The notes under the pieces: generated by a model | What the model saw: only the letters and a program-made list of their open reading frames with translations | The model's database searches: none | Told to the model about the DNA's origin: nothing | Shown: positions 1 through 6,896 of the stretch, piece after piece | How positions within the stretch are numbered: position 1 is the first letter of the stretch | Layout of the letters: each line of letters starts with the position of its first letter | Program-made: the position numbers and the translations under genes | Source of the DNA: a virus | Reading direction: 5' to 3' (one strand) | Length of the DNA: 34,022 nucleotides | Virus record (IMG/VR): IMGVR_UViG_3300044858_003347 | Coordinates: 1 to 34,022 of that record

Positions 1-15
1 CAAGCTCTGAGTTTC

Positions 16-43
16 GTCAGAAAAACGACTACATTTTTCTGAC
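16..43. repeat. Perfect 10-bp inverted repeat
   Basis: GTCAGAAAAA (16-25) and TTTTTCTGAC (34-43) are exact reverse complements around an 8-nt loop. The stem is too A/T-rich for a classical intrinsic terminator, so an operator or a weak bidirectional terminator is as likely. Confidence 0.6.
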
Positions 44-44
44 A

Positions 45-62
45 TATACCTCATCTGGTATA
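45..62. repeat. Perfect 6-bp inverted repeat
   Basis: TATACC (45-50) and GGTATA (57-62) flank the 6-nt spacer TCATCT. A direct repeat of GTATATCT follows at 69-76 and 85-92. It resembles a regulator-binding region; no binding protein can be assigned. Confidence 0.4.
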
Positions 63-102
63 AACAAAGTATATCTTCGTTGCCGTATATCTCATCGGCC
101 TC

Positions 103-130
103 GTTGAAAAAACAGGGTCGTTTTTTCAAC
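103..130. repeat. Perfect 11-bp inverted repeat
   Basis: GTTGAAAAAAC (103-113) and GTTTTTTCAAC (120-130) are exact reverse complements around AGGGTC. The T-run lies inside the stem, so it could act as a hairpin terminator in either direction or as an operator. Confidence 0.6.
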
Positions 131-442
131 AAGTTTTGAAGGAAAAAGACATCAAAATTTCCGTCAAAAATATGTTTAGAAAAGACCCCGCGAAATCAAG
201 CCACACTTGAACTGCCGCGCAATTTCTAATCTTTGACTCAACCGACTTCATGCAGGCAGTCGATCTACATATTGCCGTGACAAGCCCCTCTTCCCTTCGA
301 TGGGTAATGGGCGGCGGCCGGATCGGGGAGCGCTGGGCCGCTCGATTCACTCCGTAAAACCCGGCGACTGAAAAGGTGCGGCCGCGCCGTCCCTGCATTC
401 CTCCCCCTCCGTGCTCTCCGTGTCCTCTGTGGTCAAACCCAT

Positions 443-465
443 TTTGACACGCCCCCTCGGGCGTG
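443..465 (+). promoter_or_regulatory. TTTGACAC element with start-codon hairpin (copy 1)
   Basis: TTTGACAC at 443-450 is followed by a 7-bp hairpin, CACGCCC (448-454) with GGGCGTG (459-465), loop CCTC. The last three bases are the GTG start of the gpW-like gene, so the start codon sits in the stem. No -10 box follows at promoter spacing, which argues against a simple sigma-70 promoter. Confidence 0.6.
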
Positions 466-744
466 GACCAGCACGCGCAAGCCTTCGCGGGATTTAAATC
501 CTACATCCGAGCCCTCGGCAAAACCCAAGCCGAGCTTCTCGCCATGGCCGCCGATCTCGCCAATGGCGTCGAGGATGTCACGATCACTAGCATCTCGGGC
601 GACGGCACCGCTTCCTCTGGACAGATCGGAATGCTTCCCCGCGAGCTTCGACTTTCCGCCGTCATGGAAATCCTCTCCGAAGGCCCGAACGGACGCCAAC
701 TTTTCAACATCGCTGACCGCTCCCGCTACGGCACCGCCATTTGA
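463..744 (+). CDS. gpW-like head-tail joining protein (by position)
   Basis: A 93-residue protein immediately upstream of portal, where lambda-type phages carry gpW, which plugs the portal channel and links head to tail. The call rests on size and order (W, portal, protease, capsid) more than on motif recognition. It is helical near residues 5-35, then has a Gly/Ser/Thr turn region and a second helical stretch, compatible with a small alpha/beta fold. The GTG start at 463 is chosen because it lies exactly 20 nt after the start of a TTTGACAC element, the same spacing as at two other GTG starts. Its TGA stop (742-744) is part of the next TTTGACAC copy, so gpW and portal are probably translated together. 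Confidence 0.55.
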   Translation: MDQHAQAFAGFKSYIRALGKTQAELLAMAADLANGVEDVTITSISGDGTASSGQIGMLPRELRLSAVMEILSEGPNGRQLFNIADRSRYGTAI

Positions 745-764
745 CACGCGCCCTCGGGCGTGTC
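740..764 (+). promoter_or_regulatory. TTTGACAC element with start-codon hairpin (copy 2)
   Basis: TTTGACAC (740-747) contains the TGA stop of the preceding gene. GACACGC (743-749) pairs with GCGTGTC (758-764), a 7-bp stem enclosing the portal GTG start (760-762). The distance from the first T to GTG is 20 nt, as in copy 1. Confidence 0.6.
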
Positions 765-2247
765 CGCGAAATCAAAAAAATCAAGTTGGGGTGGAACCCG
801 CCCCGGAGCAGGCCGCCCCCGCAAACTCGACGCCAAAGCCGCCGCGTTCGAGGCCGCCCAGCCCTCTCTGAACCGTGGCTTGATTTGGGTCCCGACGACC
901 GACCCGAAGCGCGAACTCACCGCGCACAGCCGACTTGAAATCCTCAAGGTCTCGCGCTGGCTCTACAACAACGCACCGCAGGCCACTTACATTGTCGAAC
1001 ACCTCGCCCAGCGCGCGATCGGCACCGGCATCGTCGTCCAACCCAAAACCTCGAACACCGAGTGGAACAAGAAAGTTGATCAGTATTTTGAGGACCGCAA
1101 CTGCGCCGAGGCGTGGGCATTCGACGCCGGGGCACAGTGCAATTTCTACACCGCGCAATCGCTCATCCTCCGACAGGTCGCCATCGACGGCGACTTCTTC
1201 GCGCAATTTTTGAAAACCAAAGAAGGCGCGGCTCGCGTTCGTTTCCTCGGCGGCGAGTCCATCGGCGGTGCCGGATCCTTTGCCACCGATTCGCACGACG
1301 GCGTCATCCTCGACCGCTACGGCGCGCCCGTAGCCTACACGCTCAACAGCGAAAACGGCCTCCGCGTTCCCGCCGAAGACATCCTCCACTTCCGCCACAT
1401 CCGCCGCCAAGGCCAACCCCGTGGCGTCTCGTGGTTTCACTCTGCCGCCGCCAACCTCCGCGACATCTCCGAAATTAACGGATTTGTTAAGGGCGCGTAT
1501 AAGGCCGGCGCTCAGATCGGCTACATGGTGACATCCACTGAAGTCGCCAAGATCGGCCTCGGCGCTGGCATGAAGACGACCAGCAACGAAGTCGGCGACC
1601 TCACCACCAGCGACCTCCCAAACGGCATCCTCCTCCCGCGCCTCAAGCCAGGCGAAAAACTCGAAGCATTCAAAAACGACATCCCCGGCCAGACCTACGA
1701 AGCCGTCATGCGCGCCCTCCGCTCCGATGTCGCCTTCGCCATCGGCCTGCCGCCCGAAGCCATGATGGTCAATGTCGGCCTCGCCGGAACCGAGCAAAGA
1801 GCCGTGCTTGAGGTCACACAAAACTTCCTCGAGCGACTGCAACAGCAGGTCATCGATCAGTTTTGCCGACCGTTCTACAAATACTGGCTCTGGCATGAAA
1901 TGCAGGCCGGTCGCCTCGAATACCCCGGCGATGATTGGTGGCGGCACGAATGGCTCGCCCCGCGCAAGATCACCGTTGATTCGGGCCGCGACGCCCGCGC
2001 CTACAGCGAGCAACTCGACAAAGGCCACCTCTCCCCGACGCGCTACTACAACATGCTCGGCCTCCGCGCCACCGAGGAAGAGGACGATGTCATCGACACC
2101 TACCTCCGCCGAAAAGCCAAGTGCGACGCCCTCGGCCTCGATGTTTCGCAGGTCTTCCCAAACTCCCTCCGCAACGGCATCGCCGCCCAACAACCCGCCG
2201 AGCCGGATGGAGACGAGCAACCGATTCAACCACCCGCACAACCATGA
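760..2247 (+). CDS. Phage portal protein (lambda family)
   Basis: A 495-residue portal, the dodecameric ring at the capsid vertex through which DNA enters and leaves. The N-terminal half has the lambda-portal pattern of a helical region around residues 60-100 (…RWLYNNAPQATYIVEHLAQ…) and a core with …GDFFAQFLKT… and …EDILHFRHIRRQGQPRGVSW…. It is followed by the clip/wing region and a C-terminal helical part. Length fits the family (about 490-540). Residues 10-21 hold a WGGTRPGAGRPRK segment, a basic RPGAGRP motif more often seen at the N-terminus of phage DNA-binding proteins. The start is GTG 760 inside the hairpin element. The stop overlaps the ATG of the protease gene. Confidence 0.88.
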   Translation: MSAKSKKSSWGGTRPGAGRPRKLDAKAAAFEAAQPSLNRGLIWVPTTDPKRELTAHSRLEILKVSRWLYNNAPQATYIVEHLAQRAIGTGIVVQPKTSNTEWNKKVDQYFEDRNCAEAWAFDAGAQCNFYTAQSLILRQVAIDGDFFAQFLKTKEGAARVRFLGGESIGGAGSFATDSHDGVILDRYGAPVAYTLNSENGLRVPAEDILHFRHIRRQGQPRGVSWFHSAAANLRDISEINGFVKGAYKAGAQIGYMVTSTEVAKIGLGAGMKTTSNEVGDLTTSDLPNGILLPRLKPGEKLEAFKNDIPGQTYEAVMRALRSDVAFAIGLPPEAMMVNVGLAGTEQRAVLEVTQNFLERLQQQVIDQFCRPFYKYWLWHEMQAGRLEYPGDDWWRHEWLAPRKITVDSGRDARAYSEQLDKGHLSPTRYYNMLGLRATEEEDDVIDTYLRRKAKCDALGLDVSQVFPNSLRNGIAAQQPAEPDGDEQPIQPPAQP

Positions 2248-3359
2248 CCACACCCACATCCACCCCGAAATTTTATGCATTGGAAAAATCCGACAACGGC
2301 GAGGCAACGATCCATCTCTATGATGAGGTCGGTGCTTTCGGCTCAGGCTCTAAAGAATTCCTCGCCGACCTCGGCAAGCTCGAAGGCCAACACATCCACC
2401 TCCGGATTAACTCCCCTGGCGGAAGTGTTGTCGAAGGCACGGCAATCTACAACGCCCTTCGCCGGCACAAAGGCGGTCTGACCGTCCACATCGACGCGCT
2501 CGCCGCCAGCATGGCCTCGGTCATCGCGATGGCAGGCGCTCCCGTCTACATCGCCGACAACGCCCTCCTCATGATCCACAATCCGTGGACCGTCAGCATG
2601 GGCGACTCGGACCAGCTCCGCCGCGAAGCCGCTCTCCTCGACAAACTCAAGGACTCCCTCCGAAACGCGTATGTCCGCAAGACCGGCATGGAGGCCGACC
2701 GCATCGCCCAGATGATGGACGAAGAAACCTGGCTCGACGCCGTCGAAGCCGTGGCCCTCGGATTCGCCGACGCCATCGAGGAAGGCGTCGCCGCCGCAGC
2801 CACCGCGACACCCGCCCAACTCCGCGCCCGATTTGACAAGTTTGCGCAGGGCATGACCCAGCAGCCTGAAACCCAAGAGCCCACCGCTCCCGAAGTCCTC
2901 GACACCGTCGTCAGCGAATCCGCTCCCGAAGTTGTCGAAACTCCCGCCCCCGAAATCGTCGAAGATGCCGCCGTCCCTGCCGATTCTGTCGAGCCAACAC
3001 CCGAGCCAGAGCAACCCGCTCCCGCCGAACCACAAGCTCGCGCCACCGCAGCCGACGCGATCCTCGCCAAATACAACGAAGTGATCGCCCGCGCCGAATC
3101 CGCCGAAGCTCACGCCAAAGCCGTTGAGTCCAAACTCGAACTCGTAAAAAGCGAACTCGCCACCAAGTGCGAAGACCTCGACCGCCTCGAGCGTTCCCTC
3201 GGCCTCTCGCCCGCCCGCGTCGTCCCCGCCGTCGACCAAGTGCAAGACTCCGGCTCGATTTACGACCAATGGAAAAGCGCCAGCGGAGCCGACAAAACCC
3301 GAATCTTCCGCGCCAACCGCAAAGCCCTCGAAGCCCACTCGAGACTGCACGGCGTTTGA
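2244..3359 (+). CDS. Head maturation protease (ClpP/S49 type) with C-terminal scaffold domain
   Basis: A 371-residue prohead protease-scaffold fusion. Residues 1-190 are a ClpP-type serine protease: INSPGGSV (55-62), LAASMAS with probable nucleophile Ser89, and LMIHNP with probable His112. Residues 200-275 are acidic and Pro-rich (runs of PE, EP and AP), and 280-345 is a long charged helix expected to form a coiled coil, the usual layout of an internal scaffold. The protein should assemble with capsid subunits, shape the prohead, then digest the scaffold. ATG 2244 overlaps the portal stop (ATGA) and gives the right N-terminus; the reading frame stays open further upstream, inside portal. Its TGA stop lies within a TTTGACAC copy. 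Confidence 0.88.
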   Translation: MTTPTSTPKFYALEKSDNGEATIHLYDEVGAFGSGSKEFLADLGKLEGQHIHLRINSPGGSVVEGTAIYNALRRHKGGLTVHIDALAASMASVIAMAGAPVYIADNALLMIHNPWTVSMGDSDQLRREAALLDKLKDSLRNAYVRKTGMEADRIAQMMDEETWLDAVEAVALGFADAIEEGVAAAATATPAQLRARFDKFAQGMTQQPETQEPTAPEVLDTVVSESAPEVVETPAPEIVEDAAVPADSVEPTPEPEQPAPAEPQARATAADAILAKYNEVIARAESAEAHAKAVESKLELVKSELATKCEDLDRLERSLGLSPARVVPAVDQVQDSGSIYDQWKSASGADKTRIFRANRKALEAHSRLHGV

Positions 3360-3362
3360 CAC
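3355..3362 (+). promoter_or_regulatory. TTTGACAC element (copy 3)
   Basis: The TGA of the protease gene is embedded in TTTGACAC. A C/A-rich, G-poor leader runs from here to the capsid ATG at 3410. Unlike the GTG-start copies, no hairpin with the start codon is seen. Confidence 0.4.
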
Positions 3363-3409
3363 CCCACCAATCACCGAACCCAACCACCTAATCCAAACCA
3401 CCCACTAAT

Positions 3410-4315
3410 ATGGCCACCACCATCTCATCCGAACTCAAACTGAATGTCGTCCTCGACAGCGCCCTCATCGCGCTCCGCGAGGCACTTCTCCCGATCAACT
3501 CCTTCTCGACTGTCTTCAACAGCGTTCCGCTGCAAGGCACCGACAAAATCTCGGTTCCGTTTTTCCCTCTCGCCACTGACGCGACGAGCGACTTCAACGG
3601 CACCTACGCTTTCGGCGACACGAACGCGATCAACAGCCGCGAGATCACGGTCAACAAGCGCAAGTATCAAGCGCTCTCGTTCACATCGAGCGAACTCGCC
3701 CGCCAGCCTTACTTCAACCCCGAGCAACTTGGATTCTTGAAAGGCCGCAAACTCGCCGAGGACATCCTCCGCGACATCCTCTCGATCGTCACCCTCGCCA
3801 ACTACGGCGCGGCGATCCACACCGGCGCGGCTTCCGCGTTCGACAGCGAGGACATGGTCAACATCAAAACCGCGCTCGACCAAGCCAAATGGAGCAAGTC
3901 CAGCCGCGTGATGATCCTCGACAACTCCTACGAAGGCGCACTCCTCAAGGACGCCGGCATCAAAAACGCCGCCGCAGTCGGCAGCGCCACCGCGATCCAA
4001 AACGGCCGCCTGCCACAGATCGCTGGCTTCGATGTTATCGGAACCAACTTGATCCCCGGCAACAGCCAAAACCTCGTCGGCATGGTCGCACTCCCCGAGT
4101 CGATCTTGGTCGCCTTCTCGCCCATCCAGCCATCACCCGGCGTGCTCAACCACCTCACCAGCTACGAGACCGCCGTTGATCCCGAGACCGGCTTGACCAT
4201 CGAATACCGCGCATGGGCTGACCCCGACACCGACACCGAGAAGCAAGTCCTCGAGGTCAACTACGGCTACGCCCTCGGCCACGCCGCCGCCCTCAAGCGC
4301 ATCGTCAGCGCCTAA
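3410..4315 (+). CDS. Major capsid protein (HK97 fold)
   Basis: A 301-residue shell protein placed directly after protease-scaffold. It has the expected pattern of an N-terminal helical segment (residues 1-30), a β-rich E-loop-like stretch (35-80), a spine-helix-like segment (90-130), and P-domain and A-domain strands towards the C-terminus (…VLEVNYGYALGHAAALKRIVSA). It is near the shorter end for HK97-fold capsids and has no delta domain, consistent with scaffold being supplied by the preceding gene. No separate lambda D-like decoration gene is obvious between protease and capsid. ATG 3410 has no Shine-Dalgarno; its leader (3361-3409) is almost free of G and rich in CCA/CAA. Confidence 0.8.
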   Translation: MATTISSELKLNVVLDSALIALREALLPINSFSTVFNSVPLQGTDKISVPFFPLATDATSDFNGTYAFGDTNAINSREITVNKRKYQALSFTSSELARQPYFNPEQLGFLKGRKLAEDILRDILSIVTLANYGAAIHTGAASAFDSEDMVNIKTALDQAKWSKSSRVMILDNSYEGALLKDAGIKNAAAVGSATAIQNGRLPQIAGFDVIGTNLIPGNSQNLVGMVALPESILVAFSPIQPSPGVLNHLTSYETAVDPETGLTIEYRAWADPDTDTEKQVLEVNYGYALGHAAALKRIVSA

Positions 4316-4320
4316 GCCTG

Positions 4321-4560
4321 ATGCGCCTAGCAATCACGCTCACTCGCACCGGCGACACTTGGCAGGTCAAGCACCTGCCAAGCGTCCCGCTCGGCGAGCA
4401 GCTCGCAGACTTCAAAGCCAAGCAAGTCGCCGGCGAGTTGACCGCAGACGAGACGCTTGTCGTCTCCCTCGGCGACACGCTCAAGCGCCACATCTGCAAA
4501 GCCAAGCCAGCTCCCGCCGTTGAGGTGGAAGCCGAAGAGTCACCCAAGAAAAAGAAGTAA
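4321..4560 (+). CDS. Small hypothetical protein after capsid
   Basis: A 79-residue protein starting 6 nt after the capsid stop. Residues 1-25 look like two β-strands (LAITLTRTGDTWQVKHLP), then a helical middle, and a C-terminus with acidic residues followed by five lysines in SPKKKK. Position suggests a head accessory or head-completion role, but no family is recognised. It ends just before a strong intrinsic terminator, so it closes the head operon segment. Confidence 0.6.
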   Translation: MRLAITLTRTGDTWQVKHLPSVPLGEQLADFKAKQVAGELTADETLVVSLGDTLKRHICKAKPAPAVEVEAEESPKKKK

Positions 4561-4596
4561 TTCCCGCAAAGCGCCCGCACCGCGCTTCTCGCCCGC

Positions 4597-4638
4597 AAAA
4601 GCCCTCGCCGTTCTCACTCCGGCGGGGGCTTTTCTTTT
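4597..4638 (+). terminator. Rho-independent terminator after capsid genes
   Basis: A 14-bp stem with one T-G wobble: AAAAGCCCTCGCCG (4597-4610) pairs with CGGCGGGGGCTTTT (4620-4633), loop 4611-4619, followed by CTTTT. It is the clearest intrinsic terminator in the window. It probably lowers transcription from the capsid genes into the connector genes. Confidence 0.85.
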
Positions 4639-4660
4639 GACACGGCCCCAGTGTCGTGTC
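4636..4660 (+). promoter_or_regulatory. TTTGACAC element with start-codon hairpin (copy 4)
   Basis: TTTGACAC (4636-4643) overlaps the terminator T-tract. GACACG (4639-4644) pairs with CGTGTC (4655-4660), a 6-bp stem containing the GTG start (4656-4658) of the next gene. The first T to GTG distance is again 20 nt. The loop differs from copies 1 and 2 while the pairing is kept. Confidence 0.6.
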
Positions 4661-4976
4661 GCCCGCATCCCGCAACGCCCTCGCTCTCCGCTCTGCGCAA
4701 CTGCGCCAAAGCGCCCACGGCACCGCGGTCAAGTTTCGCCAGGCTGAGATCCGCGTCTGCCTCGCCCCTGTCTCCATCGGCCTCGACCTCGAAACCGGCG
4801 GCCTCCGCCAAGGCGGCGAGTTCTCGATCCGTTTCCTTGCCGCCGACCTGCAAAGCCCACCGCGCCGAGGCGAAGCCGTCACCTTCAGCGCCAAGACCTA
4901 TTTCCTCTCGCAGATCTCCGAAACCCACGCCCCCGGCGAATACCTCGCCACCATGTCTCCAGGGGGTGCCGCGTGA
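4656..4976 (+). CDS. Probable head-tail connector (gpFII-like by position)
   Basis: A 106-residue, β-rich protein between capsid and tail terminator genes, the place of head-tail joining proteins such as lambda FII. A segment with EIRVCLAPVSIGLDLETGG and a C-terminal AVTFSAKTYFLSQI stretch look like strands, and the middle has a Gly-rich turn. No diagnostic motif is present, so the name follows gene order. It starts at GTG 4656 within the hairpin element. It ends in GTGA, overlapping the next start. Confidence 0.5.
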   Translation: MSPASRNALALRSAQLRQSAHGTAVKFRQAEIRVCLAPVSIGLDLETGGLRQGGEFSIRFLAADLQSPPRRGEAVTFSAKTYFLSQISETHAPGEYLATMSPGGAA

Positions 4977-5380
4977 ACATCCCCGTCGAGTCCTCCCTCG
5001 CCGCGTGGCTCCGCAGCCAGCCAGCCTTTGACGGCATCCCGGTCCACACCGGCCAGAGCGCCGAGACCATCCCTCAAGACCAAAGCGTCCTCCTCGCCGG
5101 GTGCGAATCCACCGAAGCCGTCGCCCGTGGTTTCTACAAAGCCACCGCCTCGATCGTCCTCGTCACCCCCTCCGTCATCGAAGGCTCCCTCGAAGCCCAC
5201 GCCGCCCTCGCCGACTCCCTCCGCGCCTCCCTGCTTTCCGCCACCGATCTCGCCGACGCCTTCGCGCCCGCGCTCACCCTCGCCGGAGCCGACCTCCGCA
5301 GCGTGGACGACAGCCAATCCGACGGCCGCTGGGTCACCACCGCCGCTCTGACGCTGGCCTTCACGGCCTCCGGCATTTGA
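4973..5380 (+). CDS. Probable tail terminator / tail completion protein
   Basis: A 135-residue protein that overlaps the preceding gene by GTGA and precedes the tail-tube gene. This matches the place of lambda gpU-type proteins, which cap the tail tube at its head-proximal end. Helix 1 (residues 5-17) contains LAAWLRSQPAF, and the C-terminus forms strands (RWVTTAALTLAFTASGI), compatible with the alpha/beta fold of tail terminators. The assignment is from order and size. The stop TGA is within TTTGACAC copy 5. Confidence 0.5.
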   Translation: MNIPVESSLAAWLRSQPAFDGIPVHTGQSAETIPQDQSVLLAGCESTEAVARGFYKATASIVLVTPSVIEGSLEAHAALADSLRASLLSATDLADAFAPALTLAGADLRSVDDSQSDGRWVTTAALTLAFTASGI

Positions 5381-5383
5381 CAC
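5376..5383 (+). promoter_or_regulatory. TTTGACAC element (copy 5)
   Basis: The TGA of the upstream gene is embedded in the octamer. The next start (ATG 5428) is 45 nt beyond it, behind a C/A-rich leader with repeated CCAAC and CACC. No start-codon hairpin is seen. Confidence 0.4.
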
Positions 5384-5427
5384 GCGACCCCTCTCCGAAA
5401 CCCGCAACCACCAACCAACTCACCACC

Positions 5428-5796
5428 ATGGCCGCCACACTCTACCGCTCCACCGCAGTCAGCTCCGCCGAATACGGCACGCCCAATGTCACAGGGCTCA
5501 TCGTCACTAGCTTTTCCGTCAACGAAACCGCCGCACTCTCCGAGGTCAAAGACGACCAAGGCGGCGTCGTCGCCGTGGCGGTCGCCGAGCCCATCCAAGA
5601 AATCTCCATCGAGGGCATGCGCACCGGCACCTTCTCCGCTTCGGTCGGCAGCGCGTTGACCATCACGATGCCCGCCTCCGTGGATCTCGGCGCGACGACC
5701 ATCGTCACCGGCCTCACGAGCAACTTCGCCGCCGAGCAGTTCGAGACCGTCTCTCTGACCGCCCGCTCTTACCAGACCACGATGACGGCTTCCTAA
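5428..5796 (+). CDS. Probable tail tube (major tail) protein
   Basis: A 122-residue Thr/Ser/Val/Ala-rich protein with repeated β-strand segments (SAEYGTPNVTGLIVTSFSVNE, VAVAEPIQEISIEGMRTG, TIVTGLTSNFAAEQFETVSL). This suits a small tube-forming subunit, and its position just upstream of the chaperone genes supports the role. It is short for a siphovirus tube protein (usually 140-250 residues), so another β-rich tail protein remains possible. ATG 5428 has no Shine-Dalgarno; the leader is a run of CCA, CAA and CAC triplets. Confidence 0.5.
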   Translation: MAATLYRSTAVSSAEYGTPNVTGLIVTSFSVNETAALSEVKDDQGGVVAVAVAEPIQEISIEGMRTGTFSASVGSALTITMPASVDLGATTIVTGLTSNFAAEQFETVSLTARSYQTTMTAS

Positions 5797-5816
5797 GCCC
5801 ACGCCCGCACCCAGCG

Positions 5817-5844
5817 CCCGGCGCGTGTGATTCACCGCGCCGGG
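5817..5844 (+). other. Strong GC hairpin in the tail-tube/DUF5659 spacer
   Basis: CCCGGCGCG (5817-5825) and CGCGCCGGG (5836-5844) form a perfect 9-bp stem with a 10-nt loop. No T-run follows, so it is not a standard terminator. It may stabilise the tail-tube mRNA or reduce read-through into the chaperone genes. Confidence 0.5.
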
Positions 5845-5860
5845 TTCCCTACGAAAAATT

Positions 5861-6262
5861 ATGACAAAACCTCTGGCAGTTTTTAGCACTCGCGACCTCA
5901 AGCTCGCGACGATTCTTTTGACGCTCGGCTTCGAACCTGAGAACCCCGCCGCTCCCGCCACGCGCATCCGCCGCGATTCCGGCGACGAGACGACGGTCTT
6001 CCACTTCCTCGCCAACCACCCCACCAGCGGCCAGCAGGCCAATCAGGTCATGGAGTGGTTCCGCGATGCCGACATTTTCCTCGAGAAAAACCCCGAGCAC
6101 CCGGTCGCCTACCTTATCGCCGCCCTCCGCAACCGCGACACCCTCGTTTCGGTCGTCAAAGCCACCCCCCGCCAGCTCGTCTTCGAGCGCAACGGGAAAA
6201 TCGTCTCGATCTCCGAGAACGCCACCGAAGCCGACAAGAAGCGCTTCGCCAAATTTCTATGA
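5861..6262 (+). CDS. DUF5659-like tail-region protein
   Basis: A 133-residue protein whose N-terminus reads FSTRDLKLATILLTLGFEP. This is the pattern I associate with DUF5659 (a strand, then a helix after an (F/Y)-x-T-x-D-L motif); the label is from memory. The middle contains helical DIFLEKNPEHPVAYLIAALRNRD, and the C-terminus is charged. Function is unknown; position between tail tube and chaperone suggests tail assembly. ATG 5861 follows an A-rich leader without a Shine-Dalgarno. The stop overlaps the next ATG (ATGA). Confidence 0.6.
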   Translation: MTKPLAVFSTRDLKLATILLTLGFEPENPAAPATRIRRDSGDETTVFHFLANHPTSGQQANQVMEWFRDADIFLEKNPEHPVAYLIAALRNRDTLVSVVKATPRQLVFERNGKIVSISENATEADKKRFAKFL

Positions 6263-6675
6263 AAAAAAACAACGACAAATCCACCACCAACGAAACCCTC
6301 GAAACCGACGACGAAGTCCTCCGCGAGCAGGCCATGCGCGACGGCACCAAGCGCAAAAGCAAGTGGACACTCCGCCCCTGCGTCCCCGGCACCATCTCCA
6401 TCATCCGCTCGAACCTCCTCGAGAAGCGTGATGAGTTCTGGTTCGTCGCCGCCTTCGCCTTCGTTCACACCGCGCCGATCGAGGACATACTCGCCGTGGA
6501 CTCCGACCCCGAGGAATTCAACCGCGCCGTGCGCCGCTGGCAGCTCGAGAACATCGCCGACCTCGACGACCAAAACGAACTCTCGAAGCTAGTTTCCGCC
6601 GCCTGGGATCGAGTCAATGCCGCCGAGACCAAGGCCAAGAACCCCTCTGCCGGAGCCCCAACCTCGGGGGAGTAG
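6259..6675 (+). CDS. Tail assembly chaperone, G-type
   Basis: A 138-residue protein directly upstream of the frameshift extension and tape measure, the position of lambda gpG. The N-terminus is highly charged (KKNNDKSTTNETLETDDE), followed by a helical core (RSNLLEKRDEFWFVAAFAFVHTAP and a W-x-L-E-N-I-A-D-L segment). Such chaperones bind the tape measure during tail assembly. The last codons run through a G5 stretch (6666-6670) and stop at TAG 6673-6675, where a -1 shift opens the T extension. It overlaps DUF5659 by ATGA. Confidence 0.7.
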   Translation: MKKNNDKSTTNETLETDDEVLREQAMRDGTKRKSKWTLRPCVPGTISIIRSNLLEKRDEFWFVAAFAFVHTAPIEDILAVDSDPEEFNRAVRRWQLENIADLDDQNELSKLVSAAWDRVNAAETKAKNPSAGAPTSGE

Positions 6676-6896
6676 CATCCCCCAACTGGCTTGCCTCTTA
6701 TGTCTACCGCCTCGCAAGCATCACCGGTTGGGGGTTCCAGCAAATCATGTGGGAAGTCCCCTTTGCAGCCGGGCTCCAGATTTTGGACGCCGATTCATTC
6801 CAGCATGGCGTTCCTCGCCTATATCTTCGCCGCAATCCGAACGCGGATTTTGACTCACTCGCGGCAATAGAAAGCGCCTTCGCAAAAATCACATGA
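6669..6896 (+). CDS. T extension of tail chaperone, reached by -1 frameshift
   Basis: In the -1 frame relative to the G-type gene, codons from about 6669 to the TGA at 6894-6896 encode 75 residues that look like real protein: NWLASYVYRLASITGWGFQQ, then IMWEVPFAAGLQILDADSF and a charged helix. There is no ATG, GTG or TTG at the proper beginning, and the first internal ATG would remove the conserved-looking Trp segment. A ribosome slipping back one base on GGG within TCGGGGGAG, six bases before the G stop, would give a G-T fusion of about 212 residues. Many siphophages make GT this way; the exact slip site here is inferred. The stop overlaps the next ATG. Confidence 0.72.
   Translation, partial: GVASPNWLASYVYRLASITGWGFQQIMWEVPFAAGLQILDADSFQHGVPRLYLRRNPNADFDSLAAIESAFAKIT

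Larger units (their letters stand above)
1..462. other. Non-coding left-end region with palindromes
   Basis: No credible gene is seen in these 462 bases. The one modest ORF (minus strand, 126-398) has no recognisable features. Bases 1-130 are very AT-rich and hold three perfect inverted repeats. Bases 403-431 contain three CTCYGTG units spaced 9 bp apart (407-413, 416-422, 425-431). In lambda-type phages the large terminase ends just before the gpW-like gene, but no terminase remnant is visible here. The block could be an operator or terminator cluster, a packaging or end region, or sequence joined during assembly. Confidence 0.6.

Noticed and set aside
126-398. 90-codon minus-strand ORF in the left non-coding region
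   Set aside because: No motif, no ribosome-binding site, mixed base composition and overlaps a palindrome; too weak to call.
444-472. TTGACA in the TTTGACAC elements as sigma-70 -35 boxes
   Set aside because: No -10-like hexamer at 16-18 bp in any of the seven copies checked by eye.
781-2307. 508-codon minus-strand ORF opposite portal, and similar long antisense ORFs opposite protease, tape measure and others
   Set aside because: They mirror codon bias of the sense genes, have low-complexity translations and no start context. Sense frames carry recognisable motifs.
6617-6853. ORF spanning the chaperone junction
   Set aside because: It is in a third frame with Pro/Arg-rich shadow composition; the -1 frame T extension is the plausible one.
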